A stretch of DNA of 41,542 nucleotides from Candidatus Pelethomonas intestinigallinarum. GTDB taxonomy: Bacteria > Bacillota > Clostridia > Oscillospirales > Oscillospiraceae. The notes under the pieces are model-generated. The model was not told the origin of the DNA. It ran no database searches and worked only from the letters and a program-made list of their open reading frames with translations. Where the stretch lies: assembly GCA_018712665.1 (NCBI GenBank), contig DVGP01000262.1, positions 1 to 41,542 on the forward strand, given 5' to 3'. A program made the translations under genes and the position numbers. Below are positions 30,767 to 38,504 of this stretch, piece after piece. Each line of letters opens with the position of its first letter. The stretch's first letter is position 1.

Positions 30767-30884
30767 GGGGGCGGATACAAATTCTCCCTTTCGCTGAAAA
30801 TGGCCGGAGGGTGTCCCCAAGGGGCGGTTTTTCGACATATATGAATGGTGAATATTTCAAGCCGTGCCGCCGGGGACAACAAAA

Positions 30885-30917
30885 AGACCGGACCGGGGCG
30901 TTTTCCCCTGCCGGTCT
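30885..30917 (+). promoter_or_regulatory. Leader hairpin before the YcxB-like gene
   Basis: AGACCGG (30885-30891) pairs with CCGGTCT (30911-30917), with an inner GGGG/CCCC stem (30895-30898 with 30905-30908). It ends 17 bases before the start codon and lacks a U-tract, so a translational or stability role is possible. Confidence 0.35.
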
Positions 30918-30934
30918 CTGTGGAGGTGTCAAAC

Positions 30935-31549
30935 ATGGAGGTTTTCCGCTGTACGGTACATGTGAAGGAGCAGCTGACGATGGACGCCTGCCGCTATTAT
31001 ATACGGCATAACCACGCCCGCTCATGGACCTCGCCCATATATGCAACCATTACATTCTTTGCAGCTGAAACAGCAGTCCTTCATATTGCTTGGTGTCAGG
31101 GAATACCTGCCCACTCACAAGTGGGCAGAGCACTCAGTGCCTTCGCTTATGGTTTTGCACTTTTCGGGTCTATCTTTTGGCTGTTCTTCATGCCCTACTC
31201 CCTACGCACTGCGATGTTCTTCCGATTAAGGCTTTCCGGAACACGCCTGTCTGAGCCCTTCCCCATAGAGATCACTCCGCAGGTCATCAGCATCTCGCCG
31301 CGCCAGGAGATCTTGCTGCGGCCCTTTGGCAATGAGGACGGACCAGCGAAAGGCCGCTCCCGGTCGCGCAAGATCGTCCTTGCAAAGGTGGACCGGGTCC
31401 ATGAGAGCCAATACGGCTTTTATTTTACCATGCGGCGCGATTTCCGCATCGCCCTGTTTATCAGCCGGGATGTCATGCCGCCGGAGGAGTACGGGGCCCT
31501 GCGCGAGATGCTGAAGAAGCGGTTCCAGTCCCGCTACTACGAGATATAG
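30935..31549 (+). CDS. YcxB-like membrane protein
   Basis: A 204-residue protein with two hydrophobic segments near residues 35-58 and 68-92, short cytoplasmic ends, and a C-terminal part (about 125-195) resembling the YcxB-like domain. Matching features are ITPQVISISPRQEILL, then KIVLAKVDRVHES, YGFYFTM and FISRDVMPPEEYGALREML. YcxB proteins have no known reaction. GTGGAGGTG is placed before the ATG. It forms an operon with the lipoprotein-like gene 20 bases downstream. Codon and base composition are less GC-rich than most of the window (about 30940-31250), which may indicate later acquisition. The family match is moderate and the function unknown. Confidence 0.7.
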   Translation: MEVFRCTVHVKEQLTMDACRYYIRHNHARSWTSPIYATITFFAAETAVLHIAWCQGIPAHSQVGRALSAFAYGFALFGSIFWLFFMPYSLRTAMFFRLRLSGTRLSEPFPIEITPQVISISPRQEILLRPFGNEDGPAKGRSRSRKIVLAKVDRVHESQYGFYFTMRRDFRIALFISRDVMPPEEYGALREMLKKRFQSRYYEI

Positions 31550-31569
31550 CGCGGAGAAGGAGGACACCA

Positions 31570-32496
31570 ATGAGGAAAAGCCGGAAAGCGTACGCCATCA
31601 TGGCGCTTCTGATCCTGGCCGCCGCTCTTGCCCTTGGGGCCTCTGTCCTGGCAGGGCTGGCCGCGTCAGAGGCGGCAAGCTCCGCCGCTCCCCCGGACAG
31701 CGGGCCGCCGGCGGAGCAGCCGGAGCCGGAGGACCCGGAGAAATGGAGGGCGCCTGATGCCGTGGAGACCTCGACGGAGGACAGCCTGCCGGAGGAGCTC
31801 CCTCCGGAAGTAGAAACGCCGCCCACGGCGGGCCCCGCCGAAGCGGGCCGGGAGGCGGCGGAAAACTACACCATATTGGCTTACACAGAGCTTCCCAACG
31901 CGGACAGCTCCGTCTATGTGGAGTACCCCTGGTTTCAGGGGGAGGAGTTTGCCGAGTTGAACGAGCTGATCTATGATAAAGTGCTGGAGCTCGGAACGAT
32001 CGACCCGGACACAGCGCACCCGGACTGGGGCCTGATCGCGGACTATCAGGCCGAGGTCACCTTCCAAAACAGCAGGGTGGTCAGCATCGTGTTCTGGGGC
32101 GACAGCTACTTTACAACAAGCAATCACCCCTGGGGCAACTTGCGCGGGCTTACGGTGGACCTGGAAACCATGGAGGAGATCCAGCTGGGAGATCTATACC
32201 CCTTTGAGGACAGGGAGTTTCGCAAGCTCTTCTTCTCCTACGCCGCATTCCCCGGGGAGCCTGTGACGGGGTATGAGGAGGCGGATTTCTTTGAGTTCTT
32301 TCCCCGCTTCCCCTATTACACACCCCTGGAGGATATTGCTGCAGGCACGGATAATTTCTTTCTCAAGCCCGAGGGCGTGGTAATCAGCCTCCCCGCCGTC
32401 CACGCCACCGGCAGCGACCACATGGAGGCGCTGCTGCCCTACAGCCTGGTCATGGATCTCTACCTCCCGGACCGGAACTACTGGGAGGGGCCGTAA
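31570..32496 (+). CDS. Membrane-anchored protein with a DUF3298/DUF4163-like extracellular domain
   Basis: A 308-residue protein. An N-terminal hydrophobic segment (about residues 8-32) acts as signal anchor, with no lipobox cysteine; a Pro/Glu/Ala-rich linker follows (about 35-95). The rest (about 98-300) looks like the DUF3298/DUF4163 envelope domain: YTILAYTELPNADSSVYVEYP, VSIVFWGDSYFTTSNHPWGN, GLTVDLETMEEIQLGDLYP. Related domains occur in RsiV and PdaC and may bind wall sugars. It is cotranscribed with the YcxB-like gene and ends before a 550-base gene-free stretch. The domain call is by pattern only; the role is unknown. Confidence 0.65.
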   Translation: MRKSRKAYAIMALLILAAALALGASVLAGLAASEAASSAAPPDSGPPAEQPEPEDPEKWRAPDAVETSTEDSLPEELPPEVETPPTAGPAEAGREAAENYTILAYTELPNADSSVYVEYPWFQGEEFAELNELIYDKVLELGTIDPDTAHPDWGLIADYQAEVTFQNSRVVSIVFWGDSYFTTSNHPWGNLRGLTVDLETMEEIQLGDLYPFEDREFRKLFFSYAAFPGEPVTGYEEADFFEFFPRFPYYTPLEDIAAGTDNFFLKPEGVVISLPAVHATGSDHMEALLPYSLVMDLYLPDRNYWEGP

Positions 32497-32748
32497 CTTC
32501 ATTCCTCCCCGGTCCCGGGACCGCAAAGGCTTGTCTTGGGCGCAGCCCCCGTCGGAGCCGCGCCCAAGTGTCTCTATATGAATCATCCGGCCCGGGTTGC
32601 GATGCCGGCACGGGCTGGATGGCATTTGCCGCGGCGCCGCCGCAGCTCCCAGCCCTTTGCTGTATCCCGGTTGGATTTGGATGATGCTATGGTACCGGCA
32701 AATCTTGGCAGGGATTTGAATAGGAAGTGAATAATCTGTAAACAGTCA
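32497..32748. other. Gene-free stretch with nested short inverted repeats
   Basis: No protein-like frame is seen. A stem of CTTGGGCGC (32535-32543) with GCGCCCAAG (32560-32568) follows the stop codon of the upstream gene but has no U-tract. From 32580 to about 32735 nested pairs can be read: ATCATCC (32582-32588) with GGATGAT (32679-32685) and ATTTGCCG (32624-32631) with CGGCAAAT (32696-32703). It could be a decayed mobile element or a structured RNA; nothing decisive. Confidence 0.4.
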
Positions 32749-32778
32749 GAGGAAGGCGCCCCGGTGGGCGCCCTCCTC
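32749..32778. terminator. Terminator-like hairpin, first of a near-identical pair around a repeat element
   Basis: A 13-bp stem with one mismatch (32749-32761 with 32766-32778; GGCGCCC against GGGCGCC, outer GAGGAA against CTCCTC). A close copy lies at 33002-33031. Confidence 0.6.
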
Positions 32779-32780
32779 AC

Positions 32781-33001
32781 AGGCTGTCAAAAAAGTCTTG
32801 TCGGACTTTTTTGGCAGCCTGAAAATGCCGTTACTTTCCCACAGCTACGCAGTGTGAAAGTCCTCGCTACGCTCGCCGCACGCCTTGCGCAGCAAGGCTT
32901 TGCGGGGCATTCAATTGGATTCGAGGCGGGCTTTGCCCCCTCGAGCTCCCCCCTGCGCTGTACAGCTTTCTACTCCTGAAGGAAGTTTTTCGAAACGCTG
33001 A
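32781..33001. repeat. Second multi-hairpin intergenic element bracketed by duplicated stems (MITE-like)
   Basis: About 220 bases without a gene. It starts with a 17-bp terminator-like stem (32781-32797 with 32804-32820, one G-U pair) containing CAAAAAAGTC and GACTTTTTTG. Further on are GCCTTGC-GCA-GCAAGGC (32882-32898) and a TCGAGG...CCTCGA stem (32921-32944). The ends recall those of the element at 24320-24519: CTGTCAAAAAAG on the left and GTTTTTCGA on the right. No coding content is visible. Confidence 0.55.
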
Positions 33002-33031
33002 GAGGAGGGCGCCCCGGGGGGCGCCCTCCTC
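33002..33031. terminator. Terminator-like hairpin after livF, second of the pair
   Basis: A 12-bp perfect stem (33002-33013 with 33020-33031), 13 bases beyond the livF stop. There is no clear U-tract on the minus strand (CTCAGCGTTTCG), so it is likely a weak or bidirectional terminator. Confidence 0.6.
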
Positions 33032-33044
33032 ACTGTATTCGCGC

Positions 33045-33752
33045 TTATCCCCCCAGGTACGCCTCCCGGACCTTGTCGCTGGCCATCAGCTCCGCGCCGG
33101 TGCCGCTCAGGGAGATGCGGCCGGTCTCCAGCACGTAGGCCCGGTCCGCCACGGACAGGGCCGCCTGGGCGTTCTGCTCCACCAGGAGGATGGTGGTGCC
33201 AGCGGCGTGGAGCTCCCGGATGATGTCGAAGATCTGCTCCACCAGGATGGGCGCCAGGCCCATGGAGGGCTCATCCAGCATCAGCAACCTGGGGTGGCTC
33301 ATCAGAGCCCGGCCCATGGCCAGCATCTGCTGCTCGCCGCCGGAGAGGGTCCCGGCGATCTGCTTCCGCCGCTCCTGGAGCCGGGGGAAGCGGCGGTACA
33401 CGTCCTCGATGCTCCCGTCGATGGAGGCCTTAGACTGGGTATAGGCCCCCATCTCCAGGTTCTCCTCCACGGTCATCTGCAGGAAGATCCGCCGCCCCTC
33501 GGGGACCTGGGCCATGCCCCGGGCCACCAGCTTGTGGGGGGGAACGCCTTTCAGGTCCTGCCCCATAAAGGTCACGGACCCGCCCCGGGGGTGGAGGAGG
33601 CCGGAGATGGTGTTGAGCACCGTGGACTTCCCGGCGCCGTTGGCGCCGATGAGGGTGACGATCTCCCCCTCGTTGACCTCCAGGGACACGCCCTTCACGG
33701 CGTGGATGCTGCCGTAGTAGACGTGGATGTCGTTGACTGCCAGCATGGCCAT
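33045..33752 (-). CDS. livF: Branched-chain amino acid ABC transporter ATPase LivF
   Basis: A 235-residue ATPase of the HAAT importer family. Seen: Walker A GANGAGKS, the Q-loop region, PEGRRIFLQMTVEENLEMG (typical of LivF), ABC signature LSGGEQQMLAMGRAL, Walker B LLMLDEPSMGLAP, and the H-loop VEQN, where Asn after Gln is characteristic of the LivF subfamily. It pairs with LivG on the inner face of the LivH-LivM channel. Its ATG at 33752 overlaps the livG stop (TGATG) and has AAGGAGG upstream; two further in-frame starts lie within 10 bases. It is the last gene of the liv operon. Confidence 0.94.
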   Translation of the reverse strand: MAMLAVNDIHVYYGSIHAVKGVSLEVNEGEIVTLIGANGAGKSTVLNTISGLLHPRGGSVTFMGQDLKGVPPHKLVARGMAQVPEGRRIFLQMTVEENLEMGAYTQSKASIDGSIEDVYRRFPRLQERRKQIAGTLSGGEQQMLAMGRALMSHPRLLMLDEPSMGLAPILVEQIFDIIRELHAAGTTILLVEQNAQAALSVADRAYVLETGRISLSGTGAELMASDKVREAYLGG

Positions 33753-34603
33753 CACTTTTCCTCCTTCCGCTTGCCCAGGTAGGCCTCGATGACGGCGGGG
33801 TTGGCCTGGATCTCCTCCGGGGTGCCCTTGGCGATGATGCGGCCGAAGTTCAGCACGCAGATGCCCTCGCAGATGCCCATGACCAGGTTCATGTCGTGCT
33901 CGATGAGCATGATGGCGATCTGGAAGGTGTCCCGGATCTTGACGATGTTGTCCATGAGCTCCGCCGTCTCCGAGGGGTTCATCCCCGCCGCCGGCTCGTC
34001 CAGCAGCAGCAGGCTGGGGTTGGTGGCCAGGGCCCGGACGATCTCCAGCCGCCGCTGGGCGCCGTAGGGCAGGGACCCGGCCTTGTAGTCCGCCATGTCC
34101 TGCATGTCGAAGATGCTCAGCAGCTCCATGGCGCTCTCGTGGGCGGCCCGCTCCTGCTTCCAATAGGAGGGCAGGCGCAGCACGCCGCTCCAGGCGGAGT
34201 AGGGGGTCTGGTTGTGGAGACCCACCTTCACGTTCTCTTCCACTGTGAGCTTGTCAAAGAGGCGGATATTCTGGAAGGTCCGGGCGATGCCCGCCCGGCT
34301 GACCTGGGCGGTGGTCATGGAGTGGGTGTCCATGCCGTCCAGGAGGATGGTGCCCCTGGTGGGCTGGTAGACCTTTGTGAGCAGGTTGAACACCGTGGTC
34401 TTGCCCGCGCCGTTGGGGCCGATGAGGCCGGCGATCTCCGTGCGGCCGATGGCCATGTTGAAATCCTTGACGGCGGAGAGGCCGCCGAAGTCGATCCCCA
34501 AGTGCCGGCACTCCAGCACCGGGCTCTGGCCGATGTCCCGCTCGGGGATGATGTTGGTGGAGGGCACCGGCACCAGCTTGGGCTTTGGGTACTGCTTCTT
34601 CAT
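33752..34603 (-). CDS. livG: Branched-chain amino acid ABC transporter ATPase LivG
   Basis: A 283-residue ATPase. Seen: LGIDFGGLSAVKDFNM (usual LivG opening), Walker A GPNGAGKTT, the GIARTFQNIRLFDKLTVEENVKVG stretch, a signature written LPYGAQRRLEIVRAL (LivG has this atypical form), Walker B LLLLDEPAAGMNP and the H-loop IEHDM. The N-terminus is about 25 residues longer than usual, rich in Lys and Pro. Its start overlaps the livM stop by 4 bases and its stop overlaps the livF start, so the three are tightly coupled. It powers uptake of leucine, isoleucine, valine or related amino acids. Confidence 0.94.
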   Translation of the reverse strand: MKKQYPKPKLVPVPSTNIIPERDIGQSPVLECRHLGIDFGGLSAVKDFNMAIGRTEIAGLIGPNGAGKTTVFNLLTKVYQPTRGTILLDGMDTHSMTTAQVSRAGIARTFQNIRLFDKLTVEENVKVGLHNQTPYSAWSGVLRLPSYWKQERAAHESAMELLSIFDMQDMADYKAGSLPYGAQRRLEIVRALATNPSLLLLDEPAAGMNPSETAELMDNIVKIRDTFQIAIMLIEHDMNLVMGICEGICVLNFGRIIAKGTPEEIQANPAVIEAYLGKRKEEK

Positions 34604-35691
34604 CCCTGAACGCCTCCTTCCCGGCTCTTTCCGCGCCTGAACTTCTTGCCCGCCGTCTCCAGGAGGGAGCGGAGGGTGGGGTTATTGGTGATGAGCATCA
34701 CCAGGATCAGCACGATGGCGTACACCAGCATCCGCAGGTCGTTGAACTCCCGCAGGGCCTCGGGCAGCACATACAGCACCACCGTGGCGACGATGGAGCC
34801 CCAGATATTGCCCAGGCCTCCCAGCACCACATACACCAGCACCAGGATGGACTGGTTGAAGTCGAACTGGGCGGCGCTGACGCTGGAATAGTTCAGGCCG
34901 AACAGGGCGCCGGCGGCGCCGGCCAGGGAGGCGGAGGTGACAAAGGCGATGAGCTTGTACTTGGTCACGTTGATGCCCACGCTCTCCGCCGCGATGCGGT
35001 TGTCCCGGATGGCCATGACCGCCCGACCGGTGCGGCTGCGGACCAGGTTGAGCACCACGATGAGGGTGATCATCACCAGCACAAAACCCATGGTGAAGGT
35101 GGCGATGCGGGTGTTGCCCGAGGCCCCCTGGGCGCCCTTGATGATCTCCACGCCGTTCTCGCTGAGCCCCAGGCTGGCGATGCTCTTGGTGCCGTCGATA
35201 TTCAGGGCGATGTGCAGGCCGTTCTCATCCCAGCCCACCAGCAGACAGTTGATGATGTCCCTGATGATCTCGCCGAAGGCCAGGGTGACGATGGCCAGGT
35301 AGTCCCCCCGGAGCCGCAGCACCGGGATGCCCACGATGAAGCCCACGATGGCGGCGAAAAAGGCGCCCACCACCAGGGCCAGGACCATCCTCGCCAGGTC
35401 GTTGGGGATGGCGGACTGGAGGCTCATGGCGGTGATGATGCCGGAGAAGGCTCCCACGCTCATGAACCCCGCGTGGCCCAGGCTCAGCTCCCCCAGGATG
35501 CCCACCGTCAGGTTCAGGCTCACCGCCATGCAGACGTAGCAGCAGATGGGCACCAGCATACCGGTCACAGAGCGGCTCAGCAGCCCCGCGCTCTGGCAGG
35601 CCGAGACAACGACAAAGGCCAGGATGACCCCCAGGTAGGTGGCGTAGTCCACCTTGGCAGCGGTCTTCATGTTCTTGATATAGCTTCTCAT
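34600..35691 (-). CDS. livM: Branched-chain amino acid ABC transporter permease LivM
   Basis: A 363-residue membrane permease with about nine hydrophobic segments. Seen: the LivM-typical SLNLTVGILGELSLGHAGFMSVGAF, then VLRLRGDYLAIVTLAFGEIIR (EAA-like loop contacting the ATPases), and GRAVMAIRDNRIAAESVGINVTKYKL. The last region has AAQFDFNQSILVLVYVVLGGLGN. The ATG at 35691 is chosen: it follows the livH stop by 10 bases with GAGGTG upstream; an upstream in-frame extension would overlap livH. With LivH it forms the transmembrane channel. Confidence 0.92.
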   Translation of the reverse strand: MRSYIKNMKTAAKVDYATYLGVILAFVVVSACQSAGLLSRSVTGMLVPICCYVCMAVSLNLTVGILGELSLGHAGFMSVGAFSGIITAMSLQSAIPNDLARMVLALVVGAFFAAIVGFIVGIPVLRLRGDYLAIVTLAFGEIIRDIINCLLVGWDENGLHIALNIDGTKSIASLGLSENGVEIIKGAQGASGNTRIATFTMGFVLVMITLIVVLNLVRSRTGRAVMAIRDNRIAAESVGINVTKYKLIAFVTSASLAGAAGALFGLNYSSVSAAQFDFNQSILVLVYVVLGGLGNIWGSIVATVVLYVLPEALREFNDLRMLVYAIVLILVMLITNNPTLRSLLETAGKKFRRGKSREGGVQG

Positions 35692-35701
35692 TCCCGCCAC
35701 C

Positions 35702-36622
35702 TCACACTTTCTCGGGCACATACTTGCCCAGCAGGCCCGAGGGCTTCACCAGCAGCACCACAATCAGCACGGCGAACAGGATGGAGTTGGACAGCTGGGT
35801 GGAGATGTACGCCTGGGCCATGGCCTCGATGATGCCCAGCAGGATGCCCCCCAGGAAGGCCCCGGGGATGGAGCCGATGCCGCCGAAGACCGCGGCGGTG
35901 AAGGCCTTGATGCCGGGCATGGAGCCGGTGGTGGGCTTGAGCACCGGGGAGTAGGAGCACAGCAGCACCCCGGCGATGGCCGCCAGGGCGGAGCCGATGG
36001 CGAAGGTCATGGAGATGGTCCGGTTGACGTTGATGCCCATGAGCTGGGCCGCTCCCCGGTCCTCGGAACAGGCCCGCATGGCCTTGCCCATCTTGCTTCT
36101 GCTGGTGAAGGCGGTCAGGGCGAGCATGATGACGATGCAGGCCGCCACGGTCAAAAGGGCCACGTAGGAGATCCGCAGCCGGCCGCTGAAGAGGGTCAGC
36201 TGGCCGCTGATGACCGGGGTGAAGTTCACCGGGTTGGCGCCGAAGAGGAGCTGGGCGCCGTTCTGCAAAAAGTAGCTGACGCCGATGGCGGTGATCAGCA
36301 CCGCCAGGGAACCGGCCTGGCGCAGGGGACGGTAGGCCAGCCCCTCGATGATCACGCCCAGCACCGTGCACACCGCCATGGCGGCCAGCACCGACAGCAG
36401 GGTGGCCCCGGCGGAGGCCAGAGCGGAGGGGTTCTCCCCCAGCAGGCTGTTCGCGGCGAAGGAGGTGGTGTAGAAGGACACATAGGCCCCCACCATGATG
36501 ACGTCGCCGTGGGCGAAGTTCAGCATCTTGGCGATGCCGTAGACCATGGTGTAGCCCAGGGCGATGATGGCGTAGATGCTGCCAAGGCTGACGCCGTTGA
36601 TCAGATAGGACAGAAATTCCAT
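35702..36622 (-). CDS. livH: Branched-chain amino acid ABC transporter permease LivH
   Basis: A 306-residue membrane permease with about eight hydrophobic segments. Seen: the LivH opening LINGVSLGSIYAIIALGYTMVYGIAKMLNFAHGD, then AYRPLRQAGSLAVLITAIGVSYFLQN, and SKMGKAMRACSEDRGAAQLMGINV, the EAA-like loop contacting the ATPases. The ATG at 36622 is preferred because the family begins here (MEFLSYLINGVSLG); an upstream in-frame reading has no family support. It lies 144 bases after livJ, with a large hairpin in that gap. Confidence 0.93.
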   Translation of the reverse strand: MEFLSYLINGVSLGSIYAIIALGYTMVYGIAKMLNFAHGDVIMVGAYVSFYTTSFAANSLLGENPSALASAGATLLSVLAAMAVCTVLGVIIEGLAYRPLRQAGSLAVLITAIGVSYFLQNGAQLLFGANPVNFTPVISGQLTLFSGRLRISYVALLTVAACIVIMLALTAFTSRSKMGKAMRACSEDRGAAQLMGINVNRTISMTFAIGSALAAIAGVLLCSYSPVLKPTTGSMPGIKAFTAAVFGGIGSIPGAFLGGILLGIIEAMAQAYISTQLSNSILFAVLIVVLLVKPSGLLGKYVPEKV

Positions 36623-36652
36623 AAGCTCTCGCACCTCTCTCTTTCTCTCTAT

Positions 36653-36766
36653 GGCAGAAACCAGGGCGGAAGGCCCTTCCGCTTCCCGCCGTGGTTTCCG
36701 CCATAGAAACACAGGGTGGCTGCCGGAAAACTCCGGCAGCCCGCCCTGTCTGTTCACTTTGCCGTA
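36653..36766 (-). promoter_or_regulatory. Intercistronic hairpins between livJ and livH
   Basis: On the minus strand CAGGG-CGGGCTGCCGG pairs with CCGGCAGCC-CCCTG in a stem around a TTTT loop just after livJ. A second stem follows (GGCGGAAACCA against TGGTTTCTGCC, with an inner GCGGAAGG/CCTTCCGC). The hairpins lack a strong U-tract. Such structures often give partial termination or 3' protection, raising livJ mRNA relative to the permease genes. Confidence 0.55.
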
Positions 36767-37996
36767 TCAGGGGGTGACATAGGTGCCGTTCTCGATGATC
36801 ACGGCGGCGGGGTCCTTGCTGACGGCGCCGTTCTCATCCCAGGTCATCTCGGACCCGGCGCTGGTCAGGCCCACGACGGACAGGTCGCCCATGGCGGCGA
36901 TGAGCGCGTCGCAGATCTCCTCGTTGGACATGTCGGCGGTGACGCCGGCGGCCTGGATGGCCTCGTAGATGATGTAAACACCGTCATAGGCGTCGGCGGC
37001 GAACTGGTTGGGGGTCTCCCCGTAGCGCTCCTGGTACTCGGCCACAAAGCTCTGGGTGGCCTCATCCTCCGCGTCGGCGGAGAAGGGGGTCAGCAGGTAC
37101 ACGCCCTCGGCCAGGGAGGTGTCGAAGCCGGGCAGGGTCAGGATGCCGTCCATGCCGTCCACCCCGAAGAAGGTGGGGGCGTAGCCCATGGCATTGGCCT
37201 GGGTCAGGATGACGGAAGCGGGCTCATAGTAGATGGGCAGGAAGATCATATCCGCCCCGGCGGACTGGGCGCCGGTGAGCTGGTTGTTGAAGTCGGTCTG
37301 GCTGGCCTCGGTAAAGGTGCCCTCATAGACGATGGACATGCCCCGGCTCTCCGCCTCGGCCACAAAGTTGTCCCGGATGCCCTGGGAGTAGGCGTCATCG
37401 TTGCGGTAGATGACGGCGATCTGGGGGTCCTCAAAGTGCTCGTCGATGTACTGGGCGGAGCGGGTGCCCTGGTTGGAATCGGTGAAGCACACCTGGAAGA
37501 CGTTGTCGTTGCCCTCGATGACGTCGTCGCCGGAGCCGGAGGGCGTCAGGGTGAACACCCGCTCCTCATAGGCGTAGGGCACCACGGCCAGGGCGGGGCC
37601 GGTGGTGACCGTACCCAGCAGGATCTGCATTCCCTGGTCCATCAGGGCGTTATAGGCGTTGACGGCAGTCTCGGCATCGCCGGTGTCGTCCTCGCTGATC
37701 AGGCTGAACTGGACGTCGCCGCCCAGGGCGTTGATCTCGTCCACGGCGATCTGGGCCGCGTTGGCCACGTTGGTGCCATAGATGGCGTTGCCGCCGGTCA
37801 GGGGGCCGATGACGCCGATGGTAAAGGTGCCGCCGGCCGCGCCGGAGGCGTCGCCGCTGGCGTTGCCCGCGGTATCGCCGCTGGTGTTGGCGCCGCCGGC
37901 GTCATTGCCGGAAGTGCCGGCGCTGTTGTTGCCGCCGCAGGCCACGAGGGCCAGGGCCATGGTCAGCGCCAGAAGCATCGCAAGAAACTTCTTCAT
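36767..37996 (-). CDS. livJ: Branched-chain amino acid ABC transporter substrate-binding lipoprotein
   Basis: A 409-residue lipoprotein: a hydrophobic signal with lipobox LVAC (Cys20), a Gly/Ser/Asn/Ala-rich linker (about 21-55), then a two-lobed periplasmic-binding-protein-like domain. Seen: TFTIGVIGPLTGGNAIYGTNVANAAQIAVDEIN, the LivJ-typical LISEDDTGDAETAVNAYNALMDQGMQILLG, and FVAEYQERYGETPNQFAADAYDGVYII. It is anchored outside the membrane and delivers amino acids to LivHM. The ATG at 37996 has AAAGGAG about 10 bases upstream. It heads the liv operon and is expected to be the most abundant product. Confidence 0.93.
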   Translation of the reverse strand: MKKFLAMLLALTMALALVACGGNNSAGTSGNDAGGANTSGDTAGNASGDASGAAGGTFTIGVIGPLTGGNAIYGTNVANAAQIAVDEINALGGDVQFSLISEDDTGDAETAVNAYNALMDQGMQILLGTVTTGPALAVVPYAYEERVFTLTPSGSGDDVIEGNDNVFQVCFTDSNQGTRSAQYIDEHFEDPQIAVIYRNDDAYSQGIRDNFVAEAESRGMSIVYEGTFTEASQTDFNNQLTGAQSAGADMIFLPIYYEPASVILTQANAMGYAPTFFGVDGMDGILTLPGFDTSLAEGVYLLTPFSADAEDEATQSFVAEYQERYGETPNQFAADAYDGVYIIYEAIQAAGVTADMSNEEICDALIAAMGDLSVVGLTSAGSEMTWDENGAVSKDPAAVIIENGTYVTP

Positions 37997-38077
37997 AACT
38001 GATTGACTCCTTTTCAAATGTGCCGTCCGGATGGGGTCCGCCGCCGAAGCGGCAGCCAGGGCGCCGGAATGCGCAAA

Positions 38078-38104
38078 AGCGGCGCCGCTCGGTTCCGCGC
38101 CGCT
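38078..38104 (-). promoter_or_regulatory. Leader hairpin of the liv operon
   Basis: AGCGGCGC (38078-38085) pairs with GCGCCGCT (38097-38104), and on the minus strand is followed by TTTT then GCGC. A 140-base leader with such a hairpin could allow attenuation, but no leader peptide or anti-terminator was recognised. Confidence 0.4.
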
Positions 38105-38145
38105 CTTGCCTTCCCCAAGGCCCATCCCTCCCGAATGGTAGGTCT

Positions 38146-38174
38146 ATGATAAAACCTAATCTATAAAAAGTCAA
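38146..38174 (-). promoter_or_regulatory. Promoter of the liv operon
   Basis: On the minus strand TTGACT (38174-38169) and TATCAT (38151-38146) are separated by 17 bases in an AT-rich stretch. Confidence 0.7.
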
Positions 38175-38397
38175 CCGTCATTCTGTACACAATTTGTTCA
38201 CAGGTAAGCCCCGGACTTTATCGCCATTTCACACATATTTTTCTGAATTTTTTTGCAATCTTGCCAAATACTGCCGACCTTCCTCTTCTCCTCTCCCTTT
38301 TCCGCGCCGAAGTAAACATGAAATTTCCTCATATCTATGAGCCAATTCTTAATGGGGGCTGGAGCGCCCCCCGCTCCTTTGCCGCGGCAAATTAAGG
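38175..38397. other. Gene-free stretch between the liv and blaI-like promoters
   Basis: AT-rich sequence with no protein-like frame. A GGGGGC (38354-38359) / GCCCCC (38366-38371) stem with an alternative GGAGC/GCTCC pairing is the only structure I see. Confidence 0.4.
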
Positions 38398-38426
38398 TTG
38401 ACATCTGTAGAACTATATGGTATCCT
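38398..38426 (+). promoter_or_regulatory. Promoter and possible BlaI-type operator of the blaI-like/M56 operon
   Basis: TTGACA (38398-38403) and TATCCT (38421-38426) are separated by 17 bases. GACATCTGTA (38400-38409), overlapping the -35 box, matches the BlaI/MecI dyad core (TACAnnTGTA) with one mismatch, so autorepression is plausible. Confidence 0.5.
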
Positions 38427-38504
38427 GATAAAGAAGAGGCGGCCGGACCGCCTCAAGAAGAAAAACGATCAGGCGGCGCTCATGCGCCGGGAAAGGAGGC
38501 GGAG

